A stretch of 64,000 nt of DNA from Galeruca laticollis (GCA_963921935.1 OY998180.1:47050231-47114230), one strand, 5' to 3'. Numbered from the stretch's first letter, positions 20,915-33,539 are shown. Notes: generated by a model from the sequence alone, not told the origin. Program-made: numbers and translations.

Positions 20915-22310
20915 TTAGAGAAAGACTTCGGGTTCCAAGGGAGAAGGCTTTTCTTCTTCTTGTGATTTCGACTTCTTGTTGAAATATACTTTAAGTTTGC
21001 GGGTCCATAATAAATACGCTGCTGCTGTTAAAACTAAAATGATTATAAAAGTCCATTGGATCCAATTAACTGATTTGAGGTCGTTAATATCTTCTATTGA
21101 TAATAGATTAGTTGCTGTCAACTGATTTTGAAGTGTGTGGATATCTTCTAATGGAATGTTTTGGATATTTAAAGGTTTCAGTGCTACATTCTTATTGGTT
21201 GTAAATTTGTCTCTTTCGATGACAGGAAGAATTAATGGTTGGCCATGTCTTGTGGTTTCTTTATTTCCAAATTTGAACTTCTGATACTCGATGCTACAAT
21301 TCTTGGGAATCTGGACTACGGAGTTTTCGTTAATGGTGATGAAATACTCATCTGAACAAAAGGCTTTCAATTTTAACACTTCACTAGTTATGATTATTAC
21401 CTACTCATCATTGATTTTATTGAATATTTGTGAACGGTGATTGATAGGTACATACACACACGTCGTTTTAATGTCTCGAATGAGGTCTTTGATACAGTCT
21501 TTAGTTTTCACGTTCATTTGTGTTTGCGGACAAATGTAATTTTTTCCAATGCGAATGCAAGGATCATCATGTACTGGTGAATTTCTTCATTTAGAGCCAG
21601 AAAGGGTTTGCTGGGTATAATAATTGTATCACTTTTGGAAGGGATTGGATAAAGATGAAAGTATTTGAATATATCAGGATAGACAAGGGGAAATTCTGCA
21701 GCAAATATTATATTATCGGCAGTAAAGAAACAGGTTGCATGTATTATTGAATACCATAAATCAATATCTAAATCTAATATTTCGGCGTTGCCGTAATTAT
21801 CTTTCAATTTTAATAAACTGTCTTTTATATTTTGATGTGTCAATATATCTGGATGTAAAATACGTAATTTTGCGAACGTAATAGCGTTCTCAAGATTTTC
21901 AATAAGTGTATTGATGGTAATGGCATTTAGAAATATTTGATCAAGAATACTGGAATATACAGTGAATTTGTAAAGTTCACTTGTCAGATTATCTAGATAA
22001 GTCTTATAATCTATTATTCGCTCAACTACTAATTTTTGATTATTTACAATAGAATCTAAAGTTGTCGAATACTTATTTGTTAATGTTTTCGATAACGAGA
22101 TTTGTGCATTTACCTCCCGGACTATTTTTTGTTGATTATTCTTCAGTAAATTCATTTTCAATTCTTTCTCCATCATTTGCATCTAGTGTTCCAAATAAAT
22201 ACTTGGATATGCTACCGCCTGCATTAATTAAACCACGCTTCTGTTTTCTAATTTTGAGAAATTTAATATTATCGAATTTTTTCGGTAACTTGTCAATTAT
22301 AGAACTCAAG
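20915..22310 (-). pseudogene. Errantivirus-like env (class F type) remnant
   Basis: This old endogenous retroelement envelope gene continues in frame from pol at its N-terminus (about 22430-22136), where a basic cleavage-like site precedes a glycine-containing hydrophobic stretch. A frameshift leads to 22182-21514, which is rich in coiled-coil-like heptads. The Cys-containing region 21520-21380 has a stop. Finally, 21379-20915 includes a hydrophobic membrane span (about residues 108-128 of that piece) followed by a short Lys/Glu-rich tail. The order (cleavage site, helices, transmembrane anchor) fits the F-like Env of gypsy-group errantiviruses. Multiple frame breaks make it non-functional. 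Confidence 0.7.
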
Positions 22311-25300
22311 TGATCGATTTTTGGTTGTAAATTTAAATTATGCGAAGCTTTTTCGTGATGAATGGAATTATTTACGTTATGAAATGTTATAATTAATCTT
22401 TCGATTTCTTTTTCAAGCGTTCTTAATTCTATATGTTGCAAGAAAATATGTTTACTAGTGATTATATTTGCAAGGCCAAGTTGAAAGGGAAGTATGCCAG
22501 GAGTGTGACTGATGTCAGCAACCTTGATTTCTTGGGCGCTGTTGTCAACATCACTATTAGTTTCCACATTATTTTGAGATTCTGCATTCTCTGGATTCTG
22601 AAAACAATGAGGTCTTCTTAATTCTTTGATATGAACTTCGGATTTTTTGTGCTTTTTATTAACAATTTCTACTTTATTATTATCCAACAACTTAGTTATA
22701 GTATAAGGACCTATAAACTTATTATTTTTCTTATTCCTATAATAAGGGTTTTTCTTATAAACTACTTGATTAATCTTAAATTCTAAGTTTTTATCGCCAC
22801 CTGTATTATGTTTCGTTATTACTTTTTGTTTATCAGTTTCTAATAGTTTACTGACATTTGTGTATACATGTTTCAATTTTTCTCTGTGATTTTCTACATA
22901 ACTCGAGAAAAGTTCTTTATTTTGAAATATTTCGTCAGGGTTACGTGAGTTGGTGTGTCCGAATACTAATTCAAATGGCGTGAATCCCGTTGCGCTATGA
23001 ATTGAACTATTATAGGCAAGAACAGCATAAATAATTAAATTGTTATCGTTGGGATATACTTCCTTTAAAATGCGTAAATGTTCAATGAGAATCGAATGGA
23101 ATCTTTCTATTATTCCATTAGATTCATGATGTCCCGGTGTCGTAAAATGTATTTTAATTTTATGTAAATTGAGAAGTTCTCGAACGGTATCGTTTTTGAA
23201 CTCTGTACCGCTGTCTAACACAATTTTTGGAGTAATGCCAAAACTACAAAAGTGTTTAGTTAATGCATCACAAATATTTATCGCAGTTTTACCAGTGATT
23301 GGTATTGCTTGCGCAAACTTAGAAAATGGATCTACTAATGTTAAATATAGATTTTTATTGTAATGAAAAATATCAACATGTAAAATTTCAAATGGTTTTG
23401 ATGCGGTTTCCGTTAGATTCAACAGTGCGTAAGGGGGTTTTCTAGAATATTTAGCCCGTTGACATATATCACAAGCATTTATGAAGGTAGTAATTGTCTT
23501 TTTCATATTAACCCAGAAATAATAATGCGTTAAGTACTTTAGCGTTTCTTCGAGTCCACGATGATTAGTTTTTCCTTCATGTCTATGTTTTATTAGCATT
23601 ATTTGTTCATCCATGTCTTTAATCGTATTTATTAATCGAGTACACATAATTAATTTCAAATAATTCTTTCGAAAATTTTCGGAATAAATATGTACAAATT
23701 GTGGAATGAATTTCCTATTATCGAAATAGATATGATAAGTTGAATTAGGTTTTAGGTAATTTTTTAGAAAATCAATTATTAATTCTGTATTATTTTCTGA
23801 CGGTAATGTTACTGTTATTATATTTTGTTTATGATATTTCTCTGATTTAACGATTAGTTTCTCTCTATTGTTTTCGTAAACTATAATTTGATTATTTTTA
23901 TTATTTATTATTTCATCTAATATTGGTATACCTTCGTTGGCAATTTCTTTTGAAAGAGAACGAGGAGTTTCATCGGACTCTGATTGGTTACTATAATTGT
24001 TAGTTAATTCTGTATGACTTGGGGGAACAATTCTTACACCTGATATGATATTTACTTTTGGAATATTTTGAGGTGCATTGCTAGGACCGCTTTCTTCAAA
24101 ATCTCTATCAGAAATATAATTTCGCGTGTCGTCAATTATTTTTCGCTCTTCATTTATATCACCTAGATTATTTATTATTGATTGTGTTTCTAAAGTGTTT
24201 ATTTGCGCTCGGCTTAAGGCGTCGGCGTTGCTATTTAATTTACCTGGTTTGTAAGCAATTTTGTAATCGAACTCTTCTAATTTAAGACGCCACCTTATTA
24301 ATTTAGAGTTTGGTTCCTTAAGATTAAATAACCAAGTTAAAGGTCGATGATCTGTAACAATGGTGAACTGTCTGCCGAAAAGGTACGGCCTAAAATATTT
24401 ACAGGCCCATGTAATGGCAAGAAGTTCCTTTTCAATCGTACTGTAATTTTGTTCGGATTCGTTAAGTGTGCGCATAGGCCACAGGTTTATCTTGTCCAAC
24501 AGTGCCTTGGGATAAGACTGCTCCAAGTGCAACATTCGATGCGTCCGTTGTCAGTATAAATGGTTTGGCAAAATCAGGATACTGTAAAATGGGGCTGTAA
24601 CATAAAATCTTTTTACAAGTGTTAAAGCTTTCTATGAATTTTTGATCATGAATAACTTTTGCGTTTTTCTTAAGACAGAGTGTCATTGGCTTTGTGATTT
24701 TCGCAAAGTTTTTTATGAATCTGCGGTAATATCCGATTAAACCTAAGAATGACTTAATTTCTTTTTGCGTCTTGGGAATAGGAAAATTTTGAACGGCTAG
24801 TATTTTGTCTGGATTTGGTTTCACTCCTTCGGTTGAAACTACGTGTCCTAAATAAGAGACTGATTTTTGTAAGAAGTCAGATTTATCTAATTGTACCTTG
24901 AAATTTGCTTTTCGTAAGCGATCAAAAACATTTTTCAATCTCGAAATGTGTTCTTGTAAGGATGTGCTAAAAATAAGTATGTCGTCTAGATATATAACAC
25001 AAATATCATTATTTAATCCTCTCAGCACATTATCCATAACTCTCTGAAATGTGGAAGGGGCATTTTAAGACCGAAACCCATACGGGTAAATTCGTATCTT
25101 CCATTCAATGCTGTAAATGCTGTTTTTGGTATATCTTCTTCTTAAATTTGTATCTGATGGTAGCCGGATGCTAAATCTAATGTCGTTAAATAATTCGCCC
25201 TACCTAACTTATCTAATAAATCAACGATATTCGGAATGGGATATTTATCAGTTACTGTTTTTTCATTTAACTTCCTATAATCTATTACTAATCTATAATT

Positions 25301-25730
25301 TTGTTCTTCAGTTTTAGAGTTATATTTCTTGGGAACAACCCAAATCTTGGGAACAACCCAAATATTTGAGCTATATGGGCTAACAGAATGTCTAATTATA
25401 CCTTGATCTAACATTTTGATTATTTGATTACGTACCTCTTGTTTGTGTATTTCGGGAAAACGATATGATTTGCAATATATCGGTTTATCATCTGTTAATT
25501 TAATTGAATGTTTGATTTCATTTGAATAAAAAATATCTCTATACTCTAAACATAATTTAGATATTGCCTCTTTTTCTTCAGAATTACAATGATTTAAATT
25601 TAATTTGGATAAATTTTCTTTCAAAATTCTATCAATGTTTTGATTCACACTGTATGATGGTTTGTTATTTGGCATATAATTTAACTCGTTTACATTTAAT
25701 ATCTCTACGTTGAAAGGAGCTGAAATTGTA
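22136..25730 (-). pseudogene. Ty3/gypsy pol: RT, RNase H and integrase remnant
   Basis: Reading leftwards: RT N-terminal region 25730-25142, with YRLVIDYRKLNEKT and LTTLDLASGYHQI, then a stop at 25141. After a frame change, 25037-24462 has IYLDDILIFS (the catalytic YLDD) and the RNase H start LTTDASNVALGAVLSQ. The frame 24535-22136 holds YSTIEKELLAITWA, DHRPLTW, the integrase H2C2 zinc region (HRGLEETL, CDICQRAK) and core D-D-E motifs (HVDIFHY, VLDSGTEF, ESNGIIERFH). It runs on without a stop into env. An 18-bp tandem duplication near 25325-25360 duplicates IWVVPK in frame. The P-type element at 25740-30716 separates it from its protease. Confidence 0.88.
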
Positions 25731-25739
25731 ATTTTATGT
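25731..25739. repeat. Target-site duplication, left copy (ATTTTATGT)
   Basis: Nine bases identical to 30717-30725, flanking the P-superfamily insertion. Removing the insertion and one copy restores a continuous gypsy frame (PHKI joined to TISAPF). Confidence 0.85.
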
Positions 25740-26150
25740 AGCTCCGTCAAGCTGCAACCCCCCGGTTGGATTTTTGTTACCAAAATGCTAGCACACATAA
25801 AGGGCACCTAGCACAACAATTTTTATAGCTAGCACACCAACAGCTCACAATAAAAATGCTTTAGAATTCGGGTGGGGCCAGGTTAACGCTAGCCTCCCCC
25901 CCGGTTGGAATTTTTTCGCCAAAATGCTAGCACAGATAAAGGACACCTAGCACACCACTTTTTATAGCTAGCACACCAACAGCTCACAATAAAAATGCTT
26001 TGGAATTCGGGTAGGGCCAGGTTAACGCTAGCCCCCTCCGGTTGGAATTTTTTCGCCAAAATGCTAGCACAAAGAAAAGACACCTAGCACAAAATTTTTA
26101 ATAGCTAGTACATCAACAATGCTTTTGAATTCAGGGGGTGGGGGGCGTCT
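25740..26150. repeat. Left TIR array of ~138-bp repeats
   Basis: CAAAATGCTAGCAC recurs at 25781, 25920 and 26057 (spacings 139 and 137). Each unit includes a C-rich run, CGGTTGGA, a cluster of CTAGCAC motifs and GGCCAGGTTAACGCTAGC. The array is the inverted counterpart of 30150-30716. Confidence 0.9.
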
Positions 26151-28180
26151 GCAAAATAATGCTATGGTTACACGAATGAATGAAAATGTTGGATGTATTT
26201 GTCCCTAAACATCATTTTCGTATAAAAAATGGCCCCTAAAAAGATGTTGCCAGATTGTGCGTGATATCTATATTTTCCCATCTAGCAGGGTATTTGATTA
26301 ATTAATAATTAACTATTATTTAATTAATAATTATCTATTTATTTTCAATTAATGCTAAAAAACGAAAGAATACAAAAAACCTTCACTGTTAAAAATAATT
26401 TTGTTAAAATCATAGTAATTTTAATAAAACAAAATAATTAAATTCAACCATTTAGTCACGGAATCAGAAACAATCCGTGCACGAATAAGTTGCAAATTAC
26501 GTCACACTATAAAAAAGGCAACGACAAACGTTTGCGTACAGACATGTTGGATAAATAAATGTCCAAAAAAGCGAAGCCGTGTTGGATATGTCCTTTGGAC
26601 AAAGTTGTGCAATCTGGGAGTTCCTAAAAATGTTCCAATATATTGAGAATACATGTTTTAGACTGATCGTGGTTCACTGTAGTCCTTATTTAAAAGAAAC
26701 ACTCAAACTTTATATTTAAATTTGCCAGAATATTTATTGCCGAAGTTGATGTTTAATTAACCATTGTAATGATAACATAAATTTTGCATTTCACTATCAG
26801 ATTTTTTTCAAATTCCCAAGTTAACTTAGAATGTGCAGCTTTTAATTCTTAGAGCCGGTTAATCAGAGCTTCAAATATTTCTGTGGCATATCATAAGACA
26901 CCAACACTACTATGAATTTTTCAAAGTTTTTAGTATGTAACTGGCAATGTATGTTTGTTCGGTTGCAATCTTGCAACTCAGTTTTGAAGCAGATATCTTC
27001 AACCGATTGATTTGAAATTCTGTATATACGTCTAGTTTGCATGCCAATCCATGATTAGGTATATGACGTCATTCTAAATTCAACATGGCGGATCACCAAA
27101 ATTGCCGGACTAAAGAAAGTGGACTAATTTTTTTGCTTTCTTACAATATGGGTATTAAATGGAAGGCAGCAAAATTGATGACATAGGTATTTTTATTTTT
27201 CTAAAAACTAGGTATAATCCATCTGAAGTTCTCATCGGACTTTTTAAAAGGGTCGTTAAACCAAGTCTATCATTAAAATTTGAATCATTTTTATAATGCC
27301 GTTTTTATGGGTCTTACGAGTAAATAAAATTCTTGTAGGTACATCCAAACTGGCCGAATCAGATGTTTGGGTTAAGAAAGGGTTTCCCCGAAGGGTTGAT
27401 GGTTGTAATAATATGTATTCTTTCTAATAATATTACAAGCAACATGGACTATATAAGTAAAACTAATGATCTAACTATTTTCATGAGTGTAATTCGATAG
27501 AATATTTCTCGATTAGACGACATAAAACTGTATTAATGCGAAATTTGAATTATTTAAACAACATTACATGGTATTTAATTACTCTTTTTGGTTCATTTTC
27601 AATCACTTATTTTTGGATTAAACTTGAAGCACAGATTAGAGAAAGAACAGATACGAATCCCGGTAAAACATCAAACGATTTTCAACTCCGTCTTCAATGA
27701 CCTCGGACCTTTAACTCGGTATGGCCACGATGTTGCCAGTTTAAAATATTTTCTGAATTTCTAACCAAATTGCAATGTTGACTCGGGGACAATAACAATT
27801 TCCAGTGCCGGGTCTAGTTTTTTTTGGAAATTTCCACTAAATCTTTAAAATTGGGCCATGAATTAAAACAATAACCATAACCGAATATATATTCATGTAT
27901 TTATTTAATACCTATGTGTACATTCTTATGATTTGTTATAAATAGTCATTACTCTTGGGAGATTAATTAATAAATACATTTTTAGATAACACAAATCACT
28001 ACAAAAATTCATCAAATTCCAAATAATTCTCAATTTATCATTTATCAAAGGAAATACAAACGGGATGAGCCAAATACGGTATTCAATAACATATCAATTA
28101 TACAGTATAAATTGGTAATTGTAATTATTGAAACTAAATAGTACGAAATTAAAACATAATCTTGTTATTAAGATACAGCT
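26151..28180. other. P-element interior without recognisable genes
   Basis: No coding region could be supported in this 2-kb part of the transposon. AT-rich sequence is broken by a more GC-balanced block at about 26940-27440 (TGACGTCAT near 27064, CATGGCGGATCACC near 27085). That block has the look of an unrelated inserted repeat, but I found no ends for it. On the minus strand it lies 3' of the transposase remnant. Confidence 0.4.
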
Positions 28181-28412
28181 TTTTTAGCTTATTACAAAAT
28201 GTAAAGAATTTGTCATGGAATATATCAATATCAACATGGTTATAGACTGAGTAGAAGGATTTACAACACCTACGCAAGGGAGAATTTTGATAATAATTTG
28301 TAGCACTAAAGTTAATATCAAAAACTTTAAAAATATTAAATTTAACGAGGCAGGCAATCTCGTTGGAATCAACAAGATTATTAACAATTTTACATAAAAA
28401 TTGATTTATTGA

Positions 28413-29452
28413 TTATAAATTGAGTAAAATAGACAGTTTTCTATTTTTCTTTGGCTGGAACTTAAAATCTCTATTGCTAAATTTCAGCAAATAAAAAATC
28501 CTTAATCGGATGAACAATTTTTTTAAATATTCGTGAGGGAAGCGTTCACAAGGATGTGTAAATTCTGTAGCTGTTGATATCATATATAAATTATTTCCAA
28601 CTGAAGGGTTCGGCAAATATTTCTCTATGTTTGTGAAAAAAAGGCATTCTAAATTATAAATATATTGACAAAACGAGTCCTCGGGTGTTTTGAGCTTTCC
28701 AAATACTAAGTTCTTGTCATATGCTTTATAATGAATAAACATATTGGTGAAGTCCAAAACTTGCGTATTTGTAGAAAATTGTTGACAAACATCACATGAA
28801 TGAATTTTTAGACACTTACCAATAAGATATCCAACCACATATTTAAATGCGTTTTGTTCTGGCAATGGATTTCGATGATAATCACAATTAGTGACTCTGA
28901 AATTTGCGCAAAATTGGTTAATGGCAATAGGAGTTTTAATAATCATAGATGTATTAGTGTTGGTCTGCGCCAAACAACATAATAAATTTTCAAACTGATC
29001 TTCACAATTCATGAAAGATGAATTGAAAAAGTTGATAAAAAATAATTTTTTAAATGCACGTGAAAACTGAATGGGGGTAGGGTTGGTAGCATTTCCACTT
29101 TGTTGTCTAATACTACCAAAAAAGTTTTCAAGACAGTCTTGATTTAGACGTCTTGTTAAAATAAATTTAAAATTTTTTTTGATTTTAAATATGCCCATAT
29201 TTCTAACAAGGAATTAATTGTAATTTTCCACCCTTTAATAAATTTGCAATGGTTTGTAATATTTCTCCCTGCAATGCTCATAACACTCATGTTATTTAAT
29301 ATTTTAATTGAATCATTTAAAAAATCAATTTGGTTTATTTCCCCGGAAAATTTTCTGTTATATAGTTTGACATTGTTCAATGAAGAAGAATTGAAAATAT
29401 CAAACAATTTGTCAGCATGTGAAATAAGTGTGACTGTATCTGAAGCCGTCAC
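28413..29452 (-). pseudogene. P-element-type (THAP9-like) transposase, C-terminal part
   Basis: The frame 29452-29156 carries a segment ending KGWKITINSLLEIW. It overlaps, in another frame, 29198-28413, which reads LTRRLNQDCLENFFGSIRQQ, then GNATNPTPIQFSRAFKKLFF. That is the signature of the C-terminal catalytic region of P-element/THAP9 transposases (Leu-Ser/Asn-Gln-Asp-x-Leu-Glu-x-Phe-Phe). Downstream, NAFKYVVGYLIGKCL and a CDVCQ pair fit the family tail. The family cuts and pastes DNA using a GTP cofactor. A frame change near 29170 and the lack of a THAP N-terminus upstream show decay. It lies inside the TIR-bounded element. Confidence 0.85.
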
Positions 29453-30149
29453 CGTTATTGTGCATGGTTGCCAAAGATATGATTTGTGAAAAAAAGTATA
29501 TATTTATGGTATGATTTTTATACATTATAATTTTTTAAATTGTATAATTCTTTTGATGTTAATAAAATTGATTTAAAACAAGTGATTGTCGAATATTTGT
29601 ATCTGTATAACTATCACACTTAACAATAATGCTTATAAAATATTTGACCAATGATCGTAAATTGAAGGAAATATTATGCAAATTGACAACCCTGTTGAAA
29701 AATTTCGCGCAGCGGCCCGAACGGAGTCGACATACGACGATGGACATTTAAATGGGTATGTCTACCCATCTCTCTCTCTTTTTACTGTTCTCTGTCAAGC
29801 TTTCGTATCAGTTCTTTCTCTAATCTGTGCTTGAAGAATCGTTTTCAAACCGTAACATTTTTATGATATTTTAAATTAAAATTATGATAATAACAACAAT
29901 TATTACTTAGACGTTACTTAGTTACAGACTTAAAAGGGAAATTATCGGCACTGCCGGAGAGTTATCTCCGAAAAGATCCTGCTTCATTTGGAATTTTTAC
30001 CATATGAGTGGAATATTCCGAAAATTTTTCGTAACTACAGTAAGAAACAATTAAACCAGCCGTTTTACATATATATTCAACCTATTCATTTATCCATTTA
30101 TTTATTCATCGAGTAAGTATAGCGTTATTTCACTGACCTCCGTCTCACT
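29453..30149. other. P-element 5' interior, no gene recognised
   Basis: This is the region where, on the minus strand, the transposase N-terminus would be expected. Only a short 62-codon frame (29747-29559) is present and I do not recognise it. No THAP C2CH zinc pattern was found by eye. Confidence 0.4.
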
Positions 30150-30716
30150 CCCCAGAATTAAAAGTGTAGTTGTTGTGCTATAGCTATAAAAAATGGTGTG
30201 CTAGATTGTGATAGGTGTCCTTCGTTTGTGCTAGCATTTTGGCGAAAAAATTCCGATCGGAGGTAGCTAGCGTTAACCTGGCCCCTCCCGCATTCCAAAG
30301 CATTTTTATTGTAAGCTGTTGGTGTGCTAGCTATAAAAAATGGTGTGCTAGGTTGTGCTAGGTGTCCTTTATCTGTGCTAGCATTTTGGCGAAAAAAATC
30401 CAACCGGGGGGCTAGCGTTAACCTGGCCCCACGCGAATTCAAAGGCATTTTTATTGTAAGCTGTTGGTGTACTAGCTATAAAAAATGGTGTGCTAGGTTG
30501 TGCTGGGTGTCCTTTAACTGTGCTAGCATTTTGGCGACAAAATTCCAACGCGGGGGGGGGGGCTAGCGTTAACCTGGCCCCACCCGAATTCAAAAGCATT
30601 TTAATTGTGAGCAGTTGGTGTGCTAGCTATAAAAATTGTTGTGCTAGGTGCCCTTTATGTGTGCTAGCATTTTGGTAGAAAAAATCTAACCGGGGGGGGG
30701 GCAGCTTAACGGACCT
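30150..30716. repeat. Right TIR array of ~141-147 bp repeats
   Basis: TGCTAGCATTTTGG recurs at 30229, 30376, 30521 and 30662 (spacings 147, 145 and 141). Each unit holds several GTGCTAG motifs (for example three between about 30325 and 30361, another at 30375) and a G-run beside GGCTAGCGTTAACC. Inverted relative to the left array. Confidence 0.9.
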
Positions 30717-31327
30717 ATTTTATGTGGGTTATCCGTAAAATTTAATATGGTGGTTATCGCAAAGAAGTTTTTTATGTTTACAATACCAGTGCGAGTTACA
30801 AGATTTTCAGCGAAGTTTATCTCTTCCAGTAATCCAATTCCATTTTCATGATTTACGGGAAGTCTGACGACTTGCTCTGTATTTCCAGGAATTGTTATTG
30901 CATAATTTTCTGTTATTGTAATGCTCTTTGTTTTAGAATAATTGTTAAAAATTAAAGGCATTTTAATACGGGGTGTGATCAACAATTTCGAATCGATATT
31001 AATAATAGCTTGCAATTTTTTCAAAAGATCCATACCTAGAAGACCTTGATAATTGTTATTTAAATTGAATATATAAAATTTATGGTTTCCCTTAATTTTA
31101 AAATTTTCAAATATCGGTATTATTACTACTTTATCATAAAACGTTATATCATGGGACGTTTGTATTTGGAAATGTTCACGTTTTGTTAAATTTGGATAAA
31201 AATGTTGAACTATCTCAGGATTAATTAAGCTTCGTGAACTACCTGTGTCTATTAAAAATTTAGAGTCTAGTTGGGGTATATAAATATAGGGTAATTCAGT
31301 TTCAACTAAATGATTAATTTTAATCAA
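30686..31327 (-). pseudogene. Ty3/gypsy aspartic protease region
   Basis: The minus-strand frame contains the retropepsin active site FLIDTGSSRSLIN at about 31255-31215, followed by a GLLGMDLL segment (the second signature loop). This is the protease between gag and RT of the errantivirus-like element. The true retroelement sequence stops at 30717; the last few codons of the open frame run into the P-type transposon. Pol resumes at 25730. Confidence 0.85.
30717..30725. repeat. Target-site duplication, right copy (ATTTTATGT)
   Basis: Identical to 25731-25739. Confidence 0.85.
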
Positions 31328-31989
31328 GCTTTTTGGTTTACTGGTGTCACCTTGTGAAAATTAACATCTCTTTGATTTTTATTGTAAGGGTTAACAGATT
31401 CATTGATATGATTATATTCGATGCAATCGGATTCTTGATTATTAACTGGATAATTACAAGATATATCTTCGACTGTATTTTCGTTATAATCGAGTGGGAT
31501 TTCAAATTTTGAATCTACATTATTGTGATCAGTTTCTATATTATATAGTTCTTGGTGTGTAAAATTTTTGGAGCCAGTGCTTTGGAAATAATTTCTATTG
31601 AAATTCTGTCTTTGAACAGTGGGATTTCTAGTAGATGTGGACATGGGTTCAGGATTATTTCTCGGAGTTTGACCTGTAGGTTTAAACACATTGTTTTGAG
31701 GTCCAAAAACTTGTCGATTTGTGAAATATCTGGGTGCAGGTGCATTCTGTCTTTGATTAATATTAATGGGTTGCGAGGGGAAATTTCTATGTTGCTTATT
31801 CTGACCATAAAAATTATTATTATGATTTTGGAAGTTATTACTCGAATATTGAGTAGGTCTGGAATATTGATGGTTTTGATTATAAAATGTATTTCTGTTG
31901 ACAGGAGTTGGTCTTGAATTTATGTTTTGAATATGACCGTGTTGTTTTTGACTAAGTATAAAATTTTCATCTTCTACCACGTATGACAT
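31324..31989 (-). pseudogene. Errantivirus-like gag, C-terminal part
   Basis: This 221-codon frame is very rich in Asn, Gln, Pro and Arg (NNFQNHNNNFYGQNKQ and similar). It ends at the junction with the protease frame, overlapping by a few bases. Such Asn/Gln-rich, zinc-knuckle-free tails are usual at the C-terminus of gag in insect gypsy-group elements. The N-terminal capsid part is missing: upstream of 31989 (to the right) no homologous sequence is seen, so the element is truncated here. Confidence 0.6.
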
Positions 31990-32009
31990 AGCTAATTCTA
32001 TTTTTTTTT

Positions 32010-33425
32010 AATTAGTTAAAAAGTATATTATCTACGGGCAAAGTATGCATACATTTGCCATATAATTCATATATGATCTTCCATTTGCAGCATCAATGAT
32101 AATTTTCCATGCATTTATTAAAAAGATATTCAGTTCTAAAAAATAAAAGTTGTAACTTTTGTAAAAATGTTTCTAAAGTTTAAGGTTTCTCATGTGTGGT
32201 TTCGATATTTCGCTAAAAAAATCAATGTCGCTACCGGTGATTCATTTCTTGCAGGTGATTGAGTTTCATCCGCACTGATGCCCTGAATCTGGAATCAGGG
32301 CGTTATTCTTGACGTCGTTCCCAACGTCATGCATACGCAAGCCTGTGATTGCTCTATTTGCGAATAGTTCCTAAAATTGATATTCTCGAACACCGTTCCT
32401 AAAATCATCGAATTGTATCGTCCTCACAACTGCGTCAGTTGACGTCACAACACAAATGTCATTTGCCATTTTATAACGTCAAATTTAAATAAGTTTTCAA
32501 ATATGTTATCAATTTCTCCTATAAAAATGAATTCTACAATCAGTTAATCAGTAGTATTAAACCCAAATTGAACATTAGTATCCCGAACAACTTATGAAAG
32601 CCAATTTGTTAATTATAAATACTAAAAAATGTATGCCAGAGATGAACGAATTTACCTCAACATATGTTTCGGTAAATAAGAAAACACTATACCTAATTAT
32701 ACATAAAATCTATGAAGTGGATAGACATTGCAGAGAATGAAGATATATTTCAGACGTTAATTTCATAAAACTTTTGGTTGTGTTAATAGGAAAAATTTGA
32801 CATAAAGATTTTGTCATCATAGGAGCTTCATATTATTATTTTTGGATTCATATGTATGTGTAGGTAACTTAATTTTATTTTTCATAGTATGATATTTTAC
32901 AGATGCACACAGAAAACATAATTTCTTTAAGTCAAAGATTTTGTTTATATTATACAGTGCGTCACTAGGGCACATGCTGGAACTAGACATAATAATCTAA
33001 ATAAAGCTTCTTTGTATAATCTCTAAAAGGGACCTATAAATGTTCTGGAAGCACATCCCCAAGAAAATAGGCCATACCTGAGATGGCTTTTCACTAGACC
33101 GTAGTACAATATCTGCAAGTATTGACATTATACATAAACTTTTTTAAACACTTAAAGTTATAAAGCACAATCTCTAGTTTTTTTCTATAAAAAATATGTG
33201 AAGCTATTCTTATGGTCTCTAGAATTAAGAAATTACAAATTATGTTTTATTAAAATTTAGAGTAAGTAATTTATGATGAAACCAATCCTTAATTAATCTC
33301 AGATCATTTTCAACTATTTCAAATCATACCAATTATCTATTTCATAAATAATGGCTGTATCGTCTGCGACTCTAATTGTATATATCCAGTACTGCTCACT
33401 GAAAACAATTCATTTATACAAAGAT
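32010..33425. other. Noncoding stretch
   Basis: No gene is supported. A short stem-loop, GCCCTGA with its complement TCAGGGC, lies at about 32279-32302. The surrounding 32230-32460 is more GC-balanced and may be an old repeat. The rest is AT-rich. It separates the truncated retroelement from the poly(T) that marks the 3' end of the next LINE. Confidence 0.4.
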
Positions 33426-33539
33426 TTTTTTTTTTTCTTTATTTAACGTGTTCGGCTACAATGGCCACTCACACAGGTACAGTTAATTAATAATAGGAGA
33501 ACATATTAATGTTAATATATAAATATATAGTACATTGAG

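Larger units (their letters stand above)
25740..30716 (-). mobile_element. P-superfamily DNA transposon with tandem-repeat TIRs
   Basis: The element is 4,977 bp with inverted ends AGCTCCGTCAAGCTGC (25740 on) and AGGTCCGTTAAGCTGC (30716 leftwards on the minus strand), which match at 14 of 16. The flanking 9-bp duplications are consistent with the 8-bp duplication made by P-type transposases plus a chance base. Inside each end lie inverted arrays of a 138-147 bp repeat, about three units on the left and four on the right. The interior contains the C-terminal half of a P-type transposase (29452-28413, minus). The N-terminal THAP and catalytic regions are not recognisable, so the copy is internally deleted or decayed. 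It is inserted between the protease and RT regions of the errantivirus-like element. Confidence 0.88.

Noticed and set aside
28184..28387. 67-codon minus frame downstream of the P-type transposase
   Set aside because: Follows the transposase stop in another frame, is Leu/Ile rich by AT bias, and is not recognisable as part of the transposase.
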